Shown here: positions 17,065 through 26,749 of the stretch, piece after piece | Layout: each line of letters starts with the position of its first letter | How positions within the stretch are numbered: the stretch's first letter is position 1 | From: an uncultured Sphingosinicella sp. | GTDB taxonomy: Bacteria > Pseudomonadota > Alphaproteobacteria > Sphingomonadales > Sphingomonadaceae | Assembly: GCF_902806315.1 (NCBI RefSeq) | Contig: NZ_CADCWD010000033.1 | Coordinates: 19,802 to 83,801 of the forward strand | Length of the DNA: 64,000 nt | Direction: 5' to 3' | The notes under the pieces: model-generated | The model's input: the letters and a program-made list of their open reading frames with translations, nothing else | Database searches by the model: none | Told to the model about the DNA's origin: nothing | Translations under genes and position numbers: made by a program

Positions 17065-18663
17065 TCAGCTCACCATCCGCCGCAGCGTCTCGATCGTGTC
17101 GGCCTCATGCGCCGGTTTGTCGCGGCGGATGCGGGAGACGCGGGGGAAGCGCATGGCGAGACCGGATTTGTGGCGCTTGCTTTCGTGGATGCTGTCGAAG
17201 GCGACTTCCAGCACCAGGCTCTTCTCCACCTCGCGCACGGGCCCGAAGCGCTGGACGGTATTGTTGCGCACGAACCGGTCGAGCCACATCAGCTCCTCGT
17301 CCGTGAAACCGAAATAGGCTTTTCCCACGGGCAGCAGCTCGCCTTCCGGGCTCCAGCAGCCGAAGGTGAAATCAGAATAATAGCTAGAGCGCTTGCCGCT
17401 GCCGCGGGCGGCATACATGAGCACGCAATCGGCATTGAGCGGGTCGCGCTTCCACTTATACCAGTGGCCGACACGGCGGCCCGCCACATAGGGGCTGTCG
17501 CGGCGCTTCAGCATCACCCCTTCGATTGAGGCGTCGCGGGAGCCGGCGCGGATCTCCTCCAGCTGCTCGAAGCTCTCCGCCTCGATCAGCGAGGATAGGT
17601 CGAACCGCTCGGGGTTGAGCGTCGGCACGAACGCCTCCAGCCGCGCCCGACGTTCTTGCCATGTGAGAGAACGAACATCCTCCGCGCCGTCGAACAATAT
17701 GTCGTAGAGCCGGACGAAGGCGGGATAATCGCTCAGCATCTTGGGCGAGACGATCTTGCGCCCGAGCCGCTGCTGGAGCGCGTTGAAGCTGGCAGCGGCC
17801 CCGCCATGTTCCTCCGCGCCCTGGAACTCGCCCTTCACCAGCAGCTCGCCGTCGATTACGCCCTCCCGGTCGAAAGCCTCGGCCACTTCGGGGAAGCTGC
17901 GGGTGATGTCGTCGCCTGCCCGGCTGTAGAGCCGCGTCTCCTGGCCGACACGCACGATCTGGACGCGGATGCCGTCCCATTTCCACTCGGCAGCATAATC
18001 ATGCATCGAGACGCGTAGATCCTCGAGCCCGTGGGCGAGCATGAAGGGCCGGAAGACCGGCACATTGCGCGATGTCGGCTGCTCCGCCTGTCCATCCGCC
18101 CAGGCGAACAAGGCGGTGTAGGGCGGCCCGATCCCGTGCCACACCTCTTCCACCGCATCGACGTCCAGGCCGAAGGCTTCGGCCAGCGCCAGCTTGGCAA
18201 GCCGCGCCGAAATGCCGATGCGCAGCTCGCCGGTTGCGAGCTTGAGCAATGCGTAGCGTCCGCTCGCGTCGAGATGGTCGAGCATATGGGCAAGCGCCTG
18301 CGGTGCTTCGGAGCGGCCGAGGCCGGCCAGCCGTTCCACCACATTGCCGATCCTGAGCGTTCCGTCGTCGATGTTCGCCGGCTGCTCGATCCGCTTGGGC
18401 CAGAGCAGGGCAACGGTTTCGGCAAGGTCGCCGACATAGTCGCGGCTCATGTGGAAGAGCACGGGATCGACTCGCTCCTCCGTGATCGCGCGGATTGCGG
18501 CGGACTTCACCGCCGGCAGGTTGAGCTCGCCCGTGAGCGCCGCCAGCGCATAGCCGCGGTCGGGGTCGGGCGTGCGCTTCAGATAATCGCCGATCAGCTT
18601 CAGCTTCGCATTACGCGACCGCGTGTAGACAAGGGCGTCCAGCAGCTGGGAAAAATCGCGCAT
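17065..18663 (-). CDS. ATP-dependent DNA ligase (bacterial LigC-like, repair type)
   Basis: A 532-residue ATP-dependent ligase of the type linked to DNA-damage repair in alphaproteobacteria, separate from replicative LigA. An N-terminal helical domain starts MRDFSQLLDALVYTRSRNAK; the adenylation motif is EWKWDGIRVQIV (Lys of KxDG); then YSRAGDDITRSFPEV, GVIDGELLV, ASIEGVMLKRRDSPY and WYKWKRDP are motifs III to V, and an OB-fold follows. Start 18663 matches the family start; an upstream ATG at 18717 would add 18 atypical residues. Relatives often sit with an exonuclease, Lhr helicase and a phosphoesterase. Here only an unrelated membrane phosphoesterase is divergent. Confidence 0.92.
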   Translation of the reverse strand: MRDFSQLLDALVYTRSRNAKLKLIGDYLKRTPDPDRGYALAALTGELNLPAVKSAAIRAITEERVDPVLFHMSRDYVGDLAETVALLWPKRIEQPANIDDGTLRIGNVVERLAGLGRSEAPQALAHMLDHLDASGRYALLKLATGELRIGISARLAKLALAEAFGLDVDAVEEVWHGIGPPYTALFAWADGQAEQPTSRNVPVFRPFMLAHGLEDLRVSMHDYAAEWKWDGIRVQIVRVGQETRLYSRAGDDITRSFPEVAEAFDREGVIDGELLVKGEFQGAEEHGGAAASFNALQQRLGRKIVSPKMLSDYPAFVRLYDILFDGAEDVRSLTWQERRARLEAFVPTLNPERFDLSSLIEAESFEQLEEIRAGSRDASIEGVMLKRRDSPYVAGRRVGHWYKWKRDPLNADCVLMYAARGSGKRSSYYSDFTFGCWSPEGELLPVGKAYFGFTDEELMWLDRFVRNNTVQRFGPVREVEKSLVLEVAFDSIHESKRHKSGLAMRFPRVSRIRRDKPAHEADTIETLRRMVS

Positions 18664-18764
18664 CGGGTCCGTAACGACAGGCGGCGCATAGATATCCGGC
18701 CTGCACGAAATCTGCACCGAAAAGCGATTGGCGCCTGCAGGCCGGGCGCGGCTAGTAAGCGGTC

Positions 18765-19622
18765 ATGCGCCGCTTGCTGATCGCTCTGCTTATCCTCGCC
18801 GCCGCAGCTGCTGCAGCCGCATTGTTCGGCTACTCGGTTGCGACATCCACGCCGTTGGTGCGGCGCGCCACGCTGGAACTCGACAACTGGCCGGAAGGGG
18901 CGGAGCCGATCAAGCTGGTGCTCATCTCGGACATCCATGTCGCGGGTCCCGACATGCCGCCGGAACGGCTCGCGCGCATCGTGCAGCAGATCAACCGGCT
19001 GAGGCCGGATCTGGTGGTCATTGCCGGCGACCTCATCAGCGAGAAACGGCTCTCGACCCGGCTTTATTCGATGGCCGATGCAATCCGTCCTTTGGCGGGC
19101 CTGAGGCCAAGGCTCGGCAGCTATGTCGTGCTCGGCAATCACGATCATTGGTATGATGCGCCGGGTGCGCGAGCCGCGCTTCATGCTGCGAAGGTGACTC
19201 TGCTCGACAATGACGCCGTGCAAGCCGGACCGGTGGCTCTCGGCGGTCTGGATGACGATTTCACCAAGCGTTCGAACGTACCCCAGACCCTAAGCCGGCT
19301 GGCCGCTCTGAACGGTCCCCGACTTCTCCTCAGCCACAGCCCCGATCCCTTTCCGGATCTTCCACCGGCGGTCGCGCTTATGCTGGCGGGCCACACGCAT
19401 TGCGGGCAGGTGGCGCCGCCGCTGATCGGGCCGATCAAGACGATGTCGCGCTACGGCAAGCGCTACGCCTGCGGCATCATCCGTGAGGGAAGCAAGACCC
19501 TGGTCGTGACCGCGGGGCTCGGCACCAGCGGCATCCCGCTCCGGCTCGGCGCGCTGCCGGACATGTGGCTGCTGGAAATGCGCGGCCGCCGGCCCGCGGT
19601 CAGATCAGCCGGAGCGCGTTGA
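18765..19622 (+). CDS. Membrane-anchored metallophosphoesterase (YkuE/YaeI-like)
   Basis: A 285-residue calcineurin-like phosphoesterase with an N-terminal transmembrane anchor (residues 3-24) that places the catalytic domain on the periplasmic face. Metal-ligand motifs seen: LISDIHVAGP (DxH), VIAGDLIS (GD), LGNHDHWYD (GNHD), LLSHSPDP and LAGHTHCGQVAPP (GHTH). Relatives act on phosphoesters of lipids such as UDP-diacylglucosamine; the substrate here is not known. The 3' end overlaps the convergent GDT1 gene by 23 bases. Confidence 0.9.
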   Translation: MRRLLIALLILAAAAAAAALFGYSVATSTPLVRRATLELDNWPEGAEPIKLVLISDIHVAGPDMPPERLARIVQQINRLRPDLVVIAGDLISEKRLSTRLYSMADAIRPLAGLRPRLGSYVVLGNHDHWYDAPGARAALHAAKVTLLDNDAVQAGPVALGGLDDDFTKRSNVPQTLSRLAALNGPRLLLSHSPDPFPDLPPAVALMLAGHTHCGQVAPPLIGPIKTMSRYGKRYACGIIREGSKTLVVTAGLGTSGIPLRLGALPDMWLLEMRGRRPAVRSAGAR

Positions 19623-20166
19623 CCGCGACGATAAAGCCCCCGAGCAGGAACAGGACCGCGACGCCGTAGCGAATGGGCCTCAACGGCAGGGTCGTTTCGA
19701 AGTGAGCTGCGAGCAAGGCGGCGGGGGCTGCCGCAGCGACCACACCCGCGGTTGCCCCGAAAGCCGTGAGCACCGGCGCGTCATATTGGGCGGAGAGAGC
19801 GAAAGTCAGGAACTGCGTCTTGTCGCCGAATTCGGCGAGGAAGAAGAGGAAAGCGGAGGTGAGGAAAGCGCCCGTTTTCCACTCCTTGCCGATCTCCAGC
19901 GGCTTCTTGGTGAAGAAGCCCGTCGCGCCGGCATAGATCATGGCGACGGCGACCAGCAGCGAGAGCGCCCGCACCGTCACAATGCCGTTGACCATCGCCC
20001 CCGCTATGCCGGCGATCAGCGCATTGGCGAGCGCGCCCACGGCCGCTCCCGCAAGCACCGGCCGCGCGGCTCCGAAGCGAATGGCGAGAAAGGCGACCAG
20101 GATTTGAGTCCGGTCGCCGAACTCCCCGAGCGCGGCGGCGAGGAAGCTGGTGAGGAGTGCGTCCAA
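19600..20166 (-). CDS. TMEM165/GDT1 family transporter (UPF0016), probably Mn2+
   Basis: A 188-residue protein with six predicted membrane segments arranged as two repeats, each carrying the family motif ExGD(K/R)T: LGEFGDRTQILVAF near residue 13 and LAEFGDKTQFLTFAL near residue 110. Bacterial and eukaryotic members export or import Mn2+ (or Ca2+). Between the repeats is a charged loop (FFTKKPLEIGKEWKTG). No yybP/ykoY riboswitch-like leader was recognised upstream. Confidence 0.9.
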   Translation of the reverse strand: MDALLTSFLAAALGEFGDRTQILVAFLAIRFGAARPVLAGAAVGALANALIAGIAGAMVNGIVTVRALSLLVAVAMIYAGATGFFTKKPLEIGKEWKTGAFLTSAFLFFLAEFGDKTQFLTFALSAQYDAPVLTAFGATAGVVAAAAPAALLAAHFETTLPLRPIRYGVAVLFLLGGFIVAVNALRLI

Positions 20167-20175
20167 AGGGGTGCG

Positions 20176-20502
20176 TCAGGCGCCGAAGCGGACGGAAACG
20201 GATGCGATCATGGCTTCGCTTGCCGCGTCGTCGACGCGCGTGCAACCGATCGCGTCCTGAAGCCGGTCAAGATAAAGGGCGGTTTCGCGCCCGCCGCTGG
20301 TGCTGGCGCGCGCGGCGCGCTCCAGCGCCTCGGCGAGCCGGACCACCGGGGTCAGACCGTAGGCGGCTGCGAGGCGGCTGATGCCGGCGACGGTGCGCGC
20401 AAAGTCGCGCGGCCCCTGGCGCTCCGAATAGCTGCGAAGGCATTCCAGCCGCTGGCAAAGCTCGGCCCTGATCATTAGCATCTCGTCACGCTGCGTCTGC
20501 AT
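20176..20502 (-). CDS. Hypothetical helical protein
   Basis: A 108-residue, Ala- and Arg-rich, mostly helical protein (ELCQRLECLRSYSERQG, ARTVAGISRLAAAYGLTPVV, VRLAEALERAAR). The helix pattern resembles a histidine-phosphotransfer four-helix bundle, but it has no His that could be phosphorylated, so I do not name it. The ATG at 20502 is favoured because the longer frame would run through the rpmG promoter. It is separated by ten bases from the GDT1 gene and probably co-transcribed with it. Confidence 0.6.
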   Translation of the reverse strand: MQTQRDEMLMIRAELCQRLECLRSYSERQGPRDFARTVAGISRLAAAYGLTPVVRLAEALERAARASTSGGRETALYLDRLQDAIGCTRVDDAASEAMIASVSVRFGA

Positions 20503-20674
20503 CGTTCTGGCTCCCGGCCCTCGGGCACGAGAATGCGCGCATATGGTTGCCGCCCCGTTAAACGGCGGGCCGGTCTTGACAGACGCATGCCGAAAAGGCA
20601 GGAGCCGGCGCATATGAGCGGCGGCAAGCGCCGCTTTTATTTTTTCGCCACAACCAAGATGTGAAGAGGCTGCA

Positions 20675-20842
20675 ATGGCCAAGCCGGCAACCGTCAAGAT
20701 CAAGCTCGTCAGCACCGCCGACACCGGCTTCTTCTACGTGACCAAGAAGAATCCGCGGAACATCACCGAGAAGATGACCTTCCGGAAGTATGATCCGGTC
20801 GTGCGCAAGCACGTCGACTTCAAGGAAGCGAAGATCAAGTAA
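20675..20842 (+). CDS. rpmG: 50S ribosomal protein L33
   Basis: A 55-residue protein starting [20 protein letters not shown] and ending in the basic [13 protein letters not shown], with [12 protein letters not shown] in the middle: the Cys-free form of L33, which does not bind zinc. A purine-rich GAAGAGG precedes the ATG. A strong terminator follows 30 bases after the stop, so it is monocistronic. Confidence 0.97.
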   Translation: MAKPATVKIKLVSTADTGFFYVTKKNPRNITEKMTFRKYDPVVRKHVDFKEAKIK

Positions 20843-20872
20843 GCCGCCGCGGGTTCGCCCGCCGGTGCTTGG

Positions 20873-20910
20873 AAAAAGGGCGTCTCCGCTGCGCGGAAGA
20901 CGCCCTTTTC
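20873..20910 (+). terminator. Rho-independent terminator of rpmG
   Basis: AAAAAGGGCGTCT pairs with AGACGCCCTTTT around a short GC-rich loop region that itself can pair (CCGC/GCGG). A-rich and T-rich flanks make it bidirectional, so it can also serve the GST genes arriving from the right. Confidence 0.88.
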
Positions 20911-20921
20911 GTGTTTGCGGC

Positions 20922-21584
20922 TCAGTCGTATTCGGGCGGCCAGGGTAGCGGAAAGAGGTGGCGGTAGGGGCGTGCCTCGTCGACCACGCGGGCGAAGCTC
21001 GGCCGGGCGAGCAGCCGGCGGTAATACGCCGCGAGGTTGGGAAAGCTTGCGAACGGCGCCACGATGTTCGAATAAAAGAGCGCCGGAGCGGCCGCGCAAT
21101 CGGCGAGGCTGAACGCCTCCCCCGCTGCCCAGCTGCCGTGCGCAAGCTCCTTGTCGACCATGCCATAGGCTCGGGTGATGAGCCCCCTCGCCTCTTCCAC
21201 TCCGTGCGGGTCGGCCCGGCCCTCGGGACGCAAGGTGTCGACGACGATCTTCTGCAGCGGCAGCGACACGTAATTGTCGAATACGCGGTCGAGCATGCGC
21301 ACCCGCAGCGCCGCATCGGGATCTTCGGGGATCAGCCGCGCCGGCCCGGGATGATGATCCTGGAGATACTCGATGACGAGGCTCGATTCGGGGACCGTCA
21401 CGCCTCTCGCCTCATCCCGGAGCACCGGGAACTTGGTCATGGGCCAGACGCGCTCCAGAGCCGCCCTCCGATCGGGATCGCCCAGATCGATGATCTCGCC
21501 CGTGAAGGAGGTCTCGTTCTCGTAGAGCGCGATCAGCGCCTTCTGGCAGAAGGAGGCGAACGGATGATAGTAGAGACGAAGCAT
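20922..21584 (-). CDS. Glutathione S-transferase family protein (first of a pair)
   Basis: A 220-residue cytosolic GST. The N-terminal thioredoxin-fold domain has LYYHPFASFCQKALIAL (a possible catalytic Ser/Cys), TKFPVLRDEARG with the cis-Pro, and VPESSLVIEYLQDHHP for glutathione binding. The C-terminal helical domain has FSLADCAAAPALFYSN and ends with a Pro-rich LFPLPWPPEYD. Start 21584 was chosen because the upstream extension is not GST-like and overlaps the next gene. It lies five bases downstream of a second GST, so they are one operon. Confidence 0.9.
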   Translation of the reverse strand: MLRLYYHPFASFCQKALIALYENETSFTGEIIDLGDPDRRAALERVWPMTKFPVLRDEARGVTVPESSLVIEYLQDHHPGPARLIPEDPDAALRVRMLDRVFDNYVSLPLQKIVVDTLRPEGRADPHGVEEARGLITRAYGMVDKELAHGSWAAGEAFSLADCAAAPALFYSNIVAPFASFPNLAAYYRRLLARPSFARVVDEARPYRHLFPLPWPPEYD

Positions 21585-21588
21585 CCGC

Positions 21589-22248
21589 TCAGGCGGCCTC
21601 TGCCGGCGCGTTCCGTTCGAATGGGGCGATCTGGTCCGCAAGCGCCTTCCGGAAGGCTGGCCGCGCCTCGCAGCGGAGCTGATAATCATGCAGCGCCGGC
21701 CGCTGGGCGACAAGGTCGGTGTGCCGGAGGAACCGGAGCACCGTCGTCATCATGAGATCGCCCGCGGTGAAGCGGTCGCTGTCCAGATATTCGCTGTCGC
21801 CAAGCCGGCCTGCCAGCGCATCGAGCCGTTTCTCCAGGAACTGCAGCGCACCCGGGCGCCGCTGCTTCGCCCACTCCTCGTTCGTGTAGAAGAGGTCGAT
21901 AAGGGTGAGGTTCTGCACGTGCGGCTCGATGCTGTTCAGGGCGGCGAACACCCACTGGGTCGCACGCGCCCGCGCTGCCGGGTCGCGCGGCAGCAGGGCT
22001 TCCGAACGCTCGCCGATGTGCAGCAGGATCGCCCCGGACTCAAACAAGGTGAGGCCGTCCTCCTCCAGCACGGGGACCTGGCCGAACGGCTGGATGTGCC
22101 GATATTCGGGCCGATCCTGCTCGCCTTGCTGGATGAGGCGCTCCTCATAAGACAGCCCCGCTTCCTCCAACGCCCAGCGGATACGAAGGTCGCGCACCAA
22201 ACCGGCCGCGAACGGCGGCACCCAGGCGAAAGCCGTCACTCTGATCAT
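21589..22248 (-). CDS. Glutathione S-transferase family protein (second of a pair)
   Basis: A 219-residue GST, less typical than its neighbour: the N-terminal domain begins MIRVTAFAWVPPFAAGLVRD and includes QPFGQVPVLEEDG (cis-Pro) and FESGAILLHIGERS; the helical domain includes DRFTAGDLMMTTVLRFL. Both GSTs are divergent from a MarR-family regulator 82 bases away, which suggests control by that regulator. Likely role: conjugation or isomerisation of electrophilic compounds. The real start is 22248; a longer frame would read through the regulator's promoter. Confidence 0.88.
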   Translation of the reverse strand: MIRVTAFAWVPPFAAGLVRDLRIRWALEEAGLSYEERLIQQGEQDRPEYRHIQPFGQVPVLEEDGLTLFESGAILLHIGERSEALLPRDPAARARATQWVFAALNSIEPHVQNLTLIDLFYTNEEWAKQRRPGALQFLEKRLDALAGRLGDSEYLDSDRFTAGDLMMTTVLRFLRHTDLVAQRPALHDYQLRCEARPAFRKALADQIAPFERNAPAEAA

Positions 22249-22312
22249 TGTCTTCTCCCTCGCGTCTTCGCTGTTGCGACTCACGTCTGTCAGGTTGTGG
22301 AGCAGAGAAGAT

Positions 22313-22328
22313 GCATATACAAGTATGC
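22313..22328. promoter_or_regulatory. Palindrome at the start of the MarR gene, possible operator
   Basis: GCATA-6 nt-TATGC, perfect in its 5-bp arms, lies directly at the first possible ATG (22325) of the MarR gene. Its 16-bp size is that of a MarR operator. It favours the second ATG (22331) as start and would give autorepression and, by proximity, control of the divergent GST operon. Confidence 0.45.
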
Positions 22329-22330
22329 CC

Positions 22331-22783
22331 ATGGATGCCTCCGAGATCGGCCGCGCGATTGGCGCCGAATGCCTTTGCTTTCGATCGCGCCGTGTCGCGC
22401 GCGTGCTGACTCGGCACTTTGACGAAGCGCTGCGCCCGCTCGGCATTCAGGCGACGCAGCTCACGTTGCTGAGCGGCATCGCCGGGCCGGGCCCGACAGG
22501 CCAGACCATGCCTCGGCTCACGGCGATGCTGGCGATGGACCCGACCACCTTGTCGCGTAACCTCCGTCCGCTCGAGAAAGCCGGGCTGATCCTGATCGCA
22601 CGCTCCGAACGCGACAAACGCGTCCGCCTGGCTCGCCTGACCCCTGAGGGCGAGCGCGTCCTGGCGCAGGCGCTGCCGGTCTGGCGCGAGGCGCAGGACC
22701 GGCTCGTCAATGCTTTGGGCGAGGACGCCGCGCTCGATCTGCGGACGCGGTTCGATGCGACGGCAGCGGTAACCCTGGTCTAG
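22331..22783 (+). CDS. MarR-family transcriptional regulator
   Basis: A 150-residue winged-helix regulator. Helix-turn-helix and wing are visible: LGIQATQLTLLSGIAG, MPRLTAMLAMDPTTLSRNLR (recognition helix) and GLILIARSERDKRVRLARLT (wing with the DxR motif), followed by a C-terminal dimer helix. Divergent from two GST genes, so it probably senses an electrophile or phenolic compound and represses them. An in-frame ATG at 22325 is the alternative start. Confidence 0.9.
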   Translation: MDASEIGRAIGAECLCFRSRRVARVLTRHFDEALRPLGIQATQLTLLSGIAGPGPTGQTMPRLTAMLAMDPTTLSRNLRPLEKAGLILIARSERDKRVRLARLTPEGERVLAQALPVWREAQDRLVNALGEDAALDLRTRFDATAAVTLV

Positions 22784-22786
22784 CTT

Positions 22787-23398
22787 CTAATCGGCCGTCG
22801 GCCGGAAGCGCCGCCTGCCCTCTTCCAGCTCGAACGCGAAGTGCGGCTTGATTTCCTTGTTGACGAACGCGCCCGCGGACGGGGCGGCAAGGAGCGCCTC
22901 ATAGAGGCTGCGAGGAACGTCGAAGTAGCTGTAGCGGTCGCCGTCGCTGTACCAGAGATCGAGCGTGCGGCTTTCGTCGCGATACTCCGCGCGGTCGATC
23001 GCGCTCGACGAGAGTTCCGGCATGGCTTCGCGCTCCTTCAGCAGCTGCCTCACCGCTTCGACGAACCGGATCACGGAGATAGGCTTCGAAACATATCCTT
23101 CCGCCCCCGCGTCGCGAATCCGGTCCTCGTCGCCTTTCGCGGCGTAAGCGGTGACGGCCATGATCGGGATCGACGACAGCGTCTCGTCGCCTTTCAGCTG
23201 CTCGATGATCTCCAGGCCGCTGATGTGCGGCATCTGGATGTCCATGATCACCAGGTCCGGCGCGAAAGCGCGGGCGCGGTCCACCGCCTCACGTCCGTCG
23301 CGCACCGGCTCTGCCTCGTAGCCGTGGGCGCGCAGGATGTCGCAGAAGAGCCGGAGATTGAGTTCGTTGTCCTCGACAACGAGGATTTTTTGTCCCAC
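22787..23398 (-). CDS. divK: DivK-type response regulator fused to a C-terminal KTSC domain
   Basis: Residues 1-122 are a receiver domain with the DivK pattern: VEDNELNLRLFCDILRAHGY, Asp53 in VIMDIQMPHISGLEI, AVTAYAAKGDEDRIRDAG and YVSKPISVIRFVEAV. DivK is a single-domain regulator of polarity and of the CtrA pathway. Here the chain continues through a short linker into a domain at about 130-189 reading SSAIDRAEYRDESRTLDLWY ... YFDVPRSLYEALLAAPSAGAF, which matches the KTSC domain, a fold first seen at the end of some lysyl-tRNA synthetases. Start: GTG at 23398; an ATG at 23434 would overlap the divergent DUF3572 gene. A GTG start would fit the DivK N-terminus. Confidence 0.85.
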   Translation of the reverse strand: MGQKILVVEDNELNLRLFCDILRAHGYEAEPVRDGREAVDRARAFAPDLVIMDIQMPHISGLEIIEQLKGDETLSSIPIMAVTAYAAKGDEDRIRDAGAEGYVSKPISVIRFVEAVRQLLKEREAMPELSSSAIDRAEYRDESRTLDLWYSDGDRYSYFDVPRSLYEALLAAPSAGAFVNKEIKPHFAFELEEGRRRFRPTAD

Positions 23399-23415
23399 GC
23401 GGCGCACCCTAAGCG

Positions 23416-23688
23416 ATGCGAATTCAGAGCACAAATAGCGATGAAGCGGAAACGCTGGCGCTTTCCGCGCTGGGCTGGACGCTGAGCGACGGCGACCGGG
23501 CGGCGCGCTTTCTGGCGCTCACCGGCCTTTCGCCCGAGGATCTGCGCGAACGCCTGGGAGAAGCTTCATTGCTCGCAGCGGCGCTGGGCTTCCTGGAAGC
23601 ACATGAACCCGACCTCCTCGCCTGCGCCGACGCGCTGAACGTTGCCCCTGCGCGGTTGGTCGAAGCTCGGGGCGTGTTGGAACGATGA
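23416..23688 (+). CDS. DUF3572 family protein
   Basis: A 90-residue, mostly helical alphaproteobacterial protein. Family pattern: LALSALGWTLSDGDRAARFLALTGLSPEDLRERLGE, then LAAALGFLEAHEPDLLACADAL. The function is unknown. It commonly sits beside divK, as here. Its start codon is only 17 bases from that of the divergent DivK-like gene, so each promoter must lie inside the other gene. It overlaps the HAD gene by four bases (ATGA). Confidence 0.85.
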   Translation: MRIQSTNSDEAETLALSALGWTLSDGDRAARFLALTGLSPEDLRERLGEASLLAAALGFLEAHEPDLLACADALNVAPARLVEARGVLER

Positions 23689-24311
23689 GCCGCCCCCTGC
23701 TCATAAGCGATTGCGACGAGGTGCTGCTCCACATGGTGAGCCACTTTGCCGACTGGCTCGACGAAGCCCACGACATGCATTTCGCTCTCGAGGCGCCCGG
23801 CTTCGCCGAAGCGATCCGGGACAGAAAAGGCAAGCCGGTCCCGCACGAGAAGGTCTGGCCCCTTCTCGACCGCTTCTTCGACAGCGAGATGCACCGGCAG
23901 AACATTGTCCCCGGCGCGGTCGAGGCACTGACCCGAATCGGTGAGCAAGCGGACATCGTCATCCTCACCAATCTTGGCGACGAATATCAGGCGAGCCGCG
24001 TCGAGCAGCTTGCAGCGTTCGACATCCGGCACCGGGTGCTCTGCAACCGCGGCGGCAAGGGCCGTCCGGTGCGGGAGCTCATCGAGGAGCTTCGCCCCAG
24101 CGTTACTGCATTTGTCGACGACCTTGCCGTCCATCACGAATCGGTCGCGAACCACGCGCCCGAGGTCTGGCGGCTGCATATGGTGGCCGAGCCGCGCGTT
24201 GCGACCCACAGCCCGAAAGCGCCTCACGCACATGCCCGGATCGACGATTGGAACGAGGCGACGCGCTGGCTGCTAGATCGCTTCGTCGATGGCCCGGCAC
24301 CTTTCGTCTGA
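23685..24311 (+). CDS. HAD-superfamily hydrolase
   Basis: A 208-residue haloacid-dehalogenase-fold protein: motif I ISDCDEVLLH (nucleophile Asp and DxD), motif II IVILTNLGDE, and motif IV FVDDLAVHHESV. The motif III Lys could be in NRGGKGRPVRELIEEL. The cap region (residues 20-80) is helical. HAD members are mostly phosphatases; the substrate cannot be told. It is translationally coupled to the DUF3572 gene and lies upstream of ccrM with a 227-base gap. Confidence 0.88.
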   Translation: MSRPLLISDCDEVLLHMVSHFADWLDEAHDMHFALEAPGFAEAIRDRKGKPVPHEKVWPLLDRFFDSEMHRQNIVPGAVEALTRIGEQADIVILTNLGDEYQASRVEQLAAFDIRHRVLCNRGGKGRPVRELIEELRPSVTAFVDDLAVHHESVANHAPEVWRLHMVAEPRVATHSPKAPHAHARIDDWNEATRWLLDRFVDGPAPFV

Positions 24312-25669
<1,358 letters not shown>

Positions 25670-25678
25670 TCCCGTGCG

Positions 25679-26749
25679 GTGACGGTTTATCTTCGCCCGA
25701 CCGGCTTCGTCGACGCGCCGTTCGGACATGATGGGAAGGTGGCGCGGCTTGCTGGCGGGCTGCTCTGGTTTTCGGCCGTGGAGCTGCTTCGCGTCAGCGA
25801 CGACAACCGGCTGACGAGCGATCTGGTGCCGGTCGAGCGCATCGGGGAGCGGCTCGACGATGCGGCCTGGGCGGTCTGGGAGAATATCACCCGCGCACGC
25901 CCGCCGCTGACGCTTGGTGAGCGCGTCGTCCGCCTGGACCAACCGCAGGTCGTGGGCATCGTCAACGTCACGCCCGACAGCTTCTCGGACGGGGGCGCGC
26001 ATTCGGACGCCTCCGCCGCCGTGAGGGCAGGCCACGACATGGCTGCCGCAGGAGCCGCGATCATCGAACTGGGCGGCGAGTCGACCCGTCCGGGTTCCAA
26101 GCCGGTCTGGGAAGGCGACGAGATCGAGCGGGTGCTCCCCGTCGCGCGTCAGCTCGCCTCTTCCGGCACCGCGCTCTCCGTCGACACGCGCAAGGCGGCC
26201 GTCATGGAAGCGGCGCTTGGCGCGGGCGTGCGGATGATTAACGACGTCTCGGCGCTTACCTTCGACGAGCGCTCTGCCGGCGTGGCGGCGGCTTCGGGCT
26301 GCCCCGTGGTCCTCATGCATCATCAAGGCACGCCCGACACGATGCAGCAGTCGCCGCGCTACGACCGCCCGGTGCTGATCGAGGTTTATGACTGGCTGGA
26401 AGAGCGCATCGCCGCCGCCGTTGCCGCGGGCATCGACCGCGCCAAGATCATCGTCGATCCGGGCATCGGGTTCGGCAAGACCATCCAGCACAACCTGCAG
26501 CTGCTGAACGGCCTGTCGCTCCTCCACGGTCTCGGCTGTCCCATCATGCTTGGCGCCAGCCGCAAGCGCATGATTGGAGCGCTTGCCGGTGAAGCCCCCG
26601 CCGACCAGCGGCTACCGGGTTCACTCGCGCTCGCACTGAAGGGCGCTGATCAAGGCGTTCAGCTGCTGCGCGTCCACGACGTCCCCGAAACCGTCCAGGC
26701 ACTGAAAGTTTGGCGCGGCCTCAGGGACGCGGCGCTGACGCCCGCTTAG
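25679..26749 (+). CDS. folP: Dihydropteroate synthase
   Basis: Condenses p-aminobenzoate with 6-hydroxymethyl-dihydropterin pyrophosphate in folate synthesis; the sulfonamide target. After an N-terminal extension of about 95 residues common in this lineage, the TIM barrel begins VGIVNVTPDSFSDGG, followed by ELGGESTRPGSKPV, ALSVDTRKAAVMEAAL, IINDVS-type RMINDVSAL, VLMHHQGTPDTMQ, KIIVDPGIGFGKTIQHN and LGASRKRMIGAL. Starts with GTG nine bases after ccrM. The stop overlaps the convergent phoD stop. Confidence 0.95.
   Translation: MTVYLRPTGFVDAPFGHDGKVARLAGGLLWFSAVELLRVSDDNRLTSDLVPVERIGERLDDAAWAVWENITRARPPLTLGERVVRLDQPQVVGIVNVTPDSFSDGGAHSDASAAVRAGHDMAAAGAAIIELGGESTRPGSKPVWEGDEIERVLPVARQLASSGTALSVDTRKAAVMEAALGAGVRMINDVSALTFDERSAGVAAASGCPVVLMHHQGTPDTMQQSPRYDRPVLIEVYDWLEERIAAAVAAGIDRAKIIVDPGIGFGKTIQHNLQLLNGLSLLHGLGCPIMLGASRKRMIGALAGEAPADQRLPGSLALALKGADQGVQLLRVHDVPETVQALKVWRGLRDAALTPA

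Noticed and set aside
20176..20502. Histidine phosphotransfer protein
   Set aside because: Helical pattern is similar, but there is no His in the mature frame.
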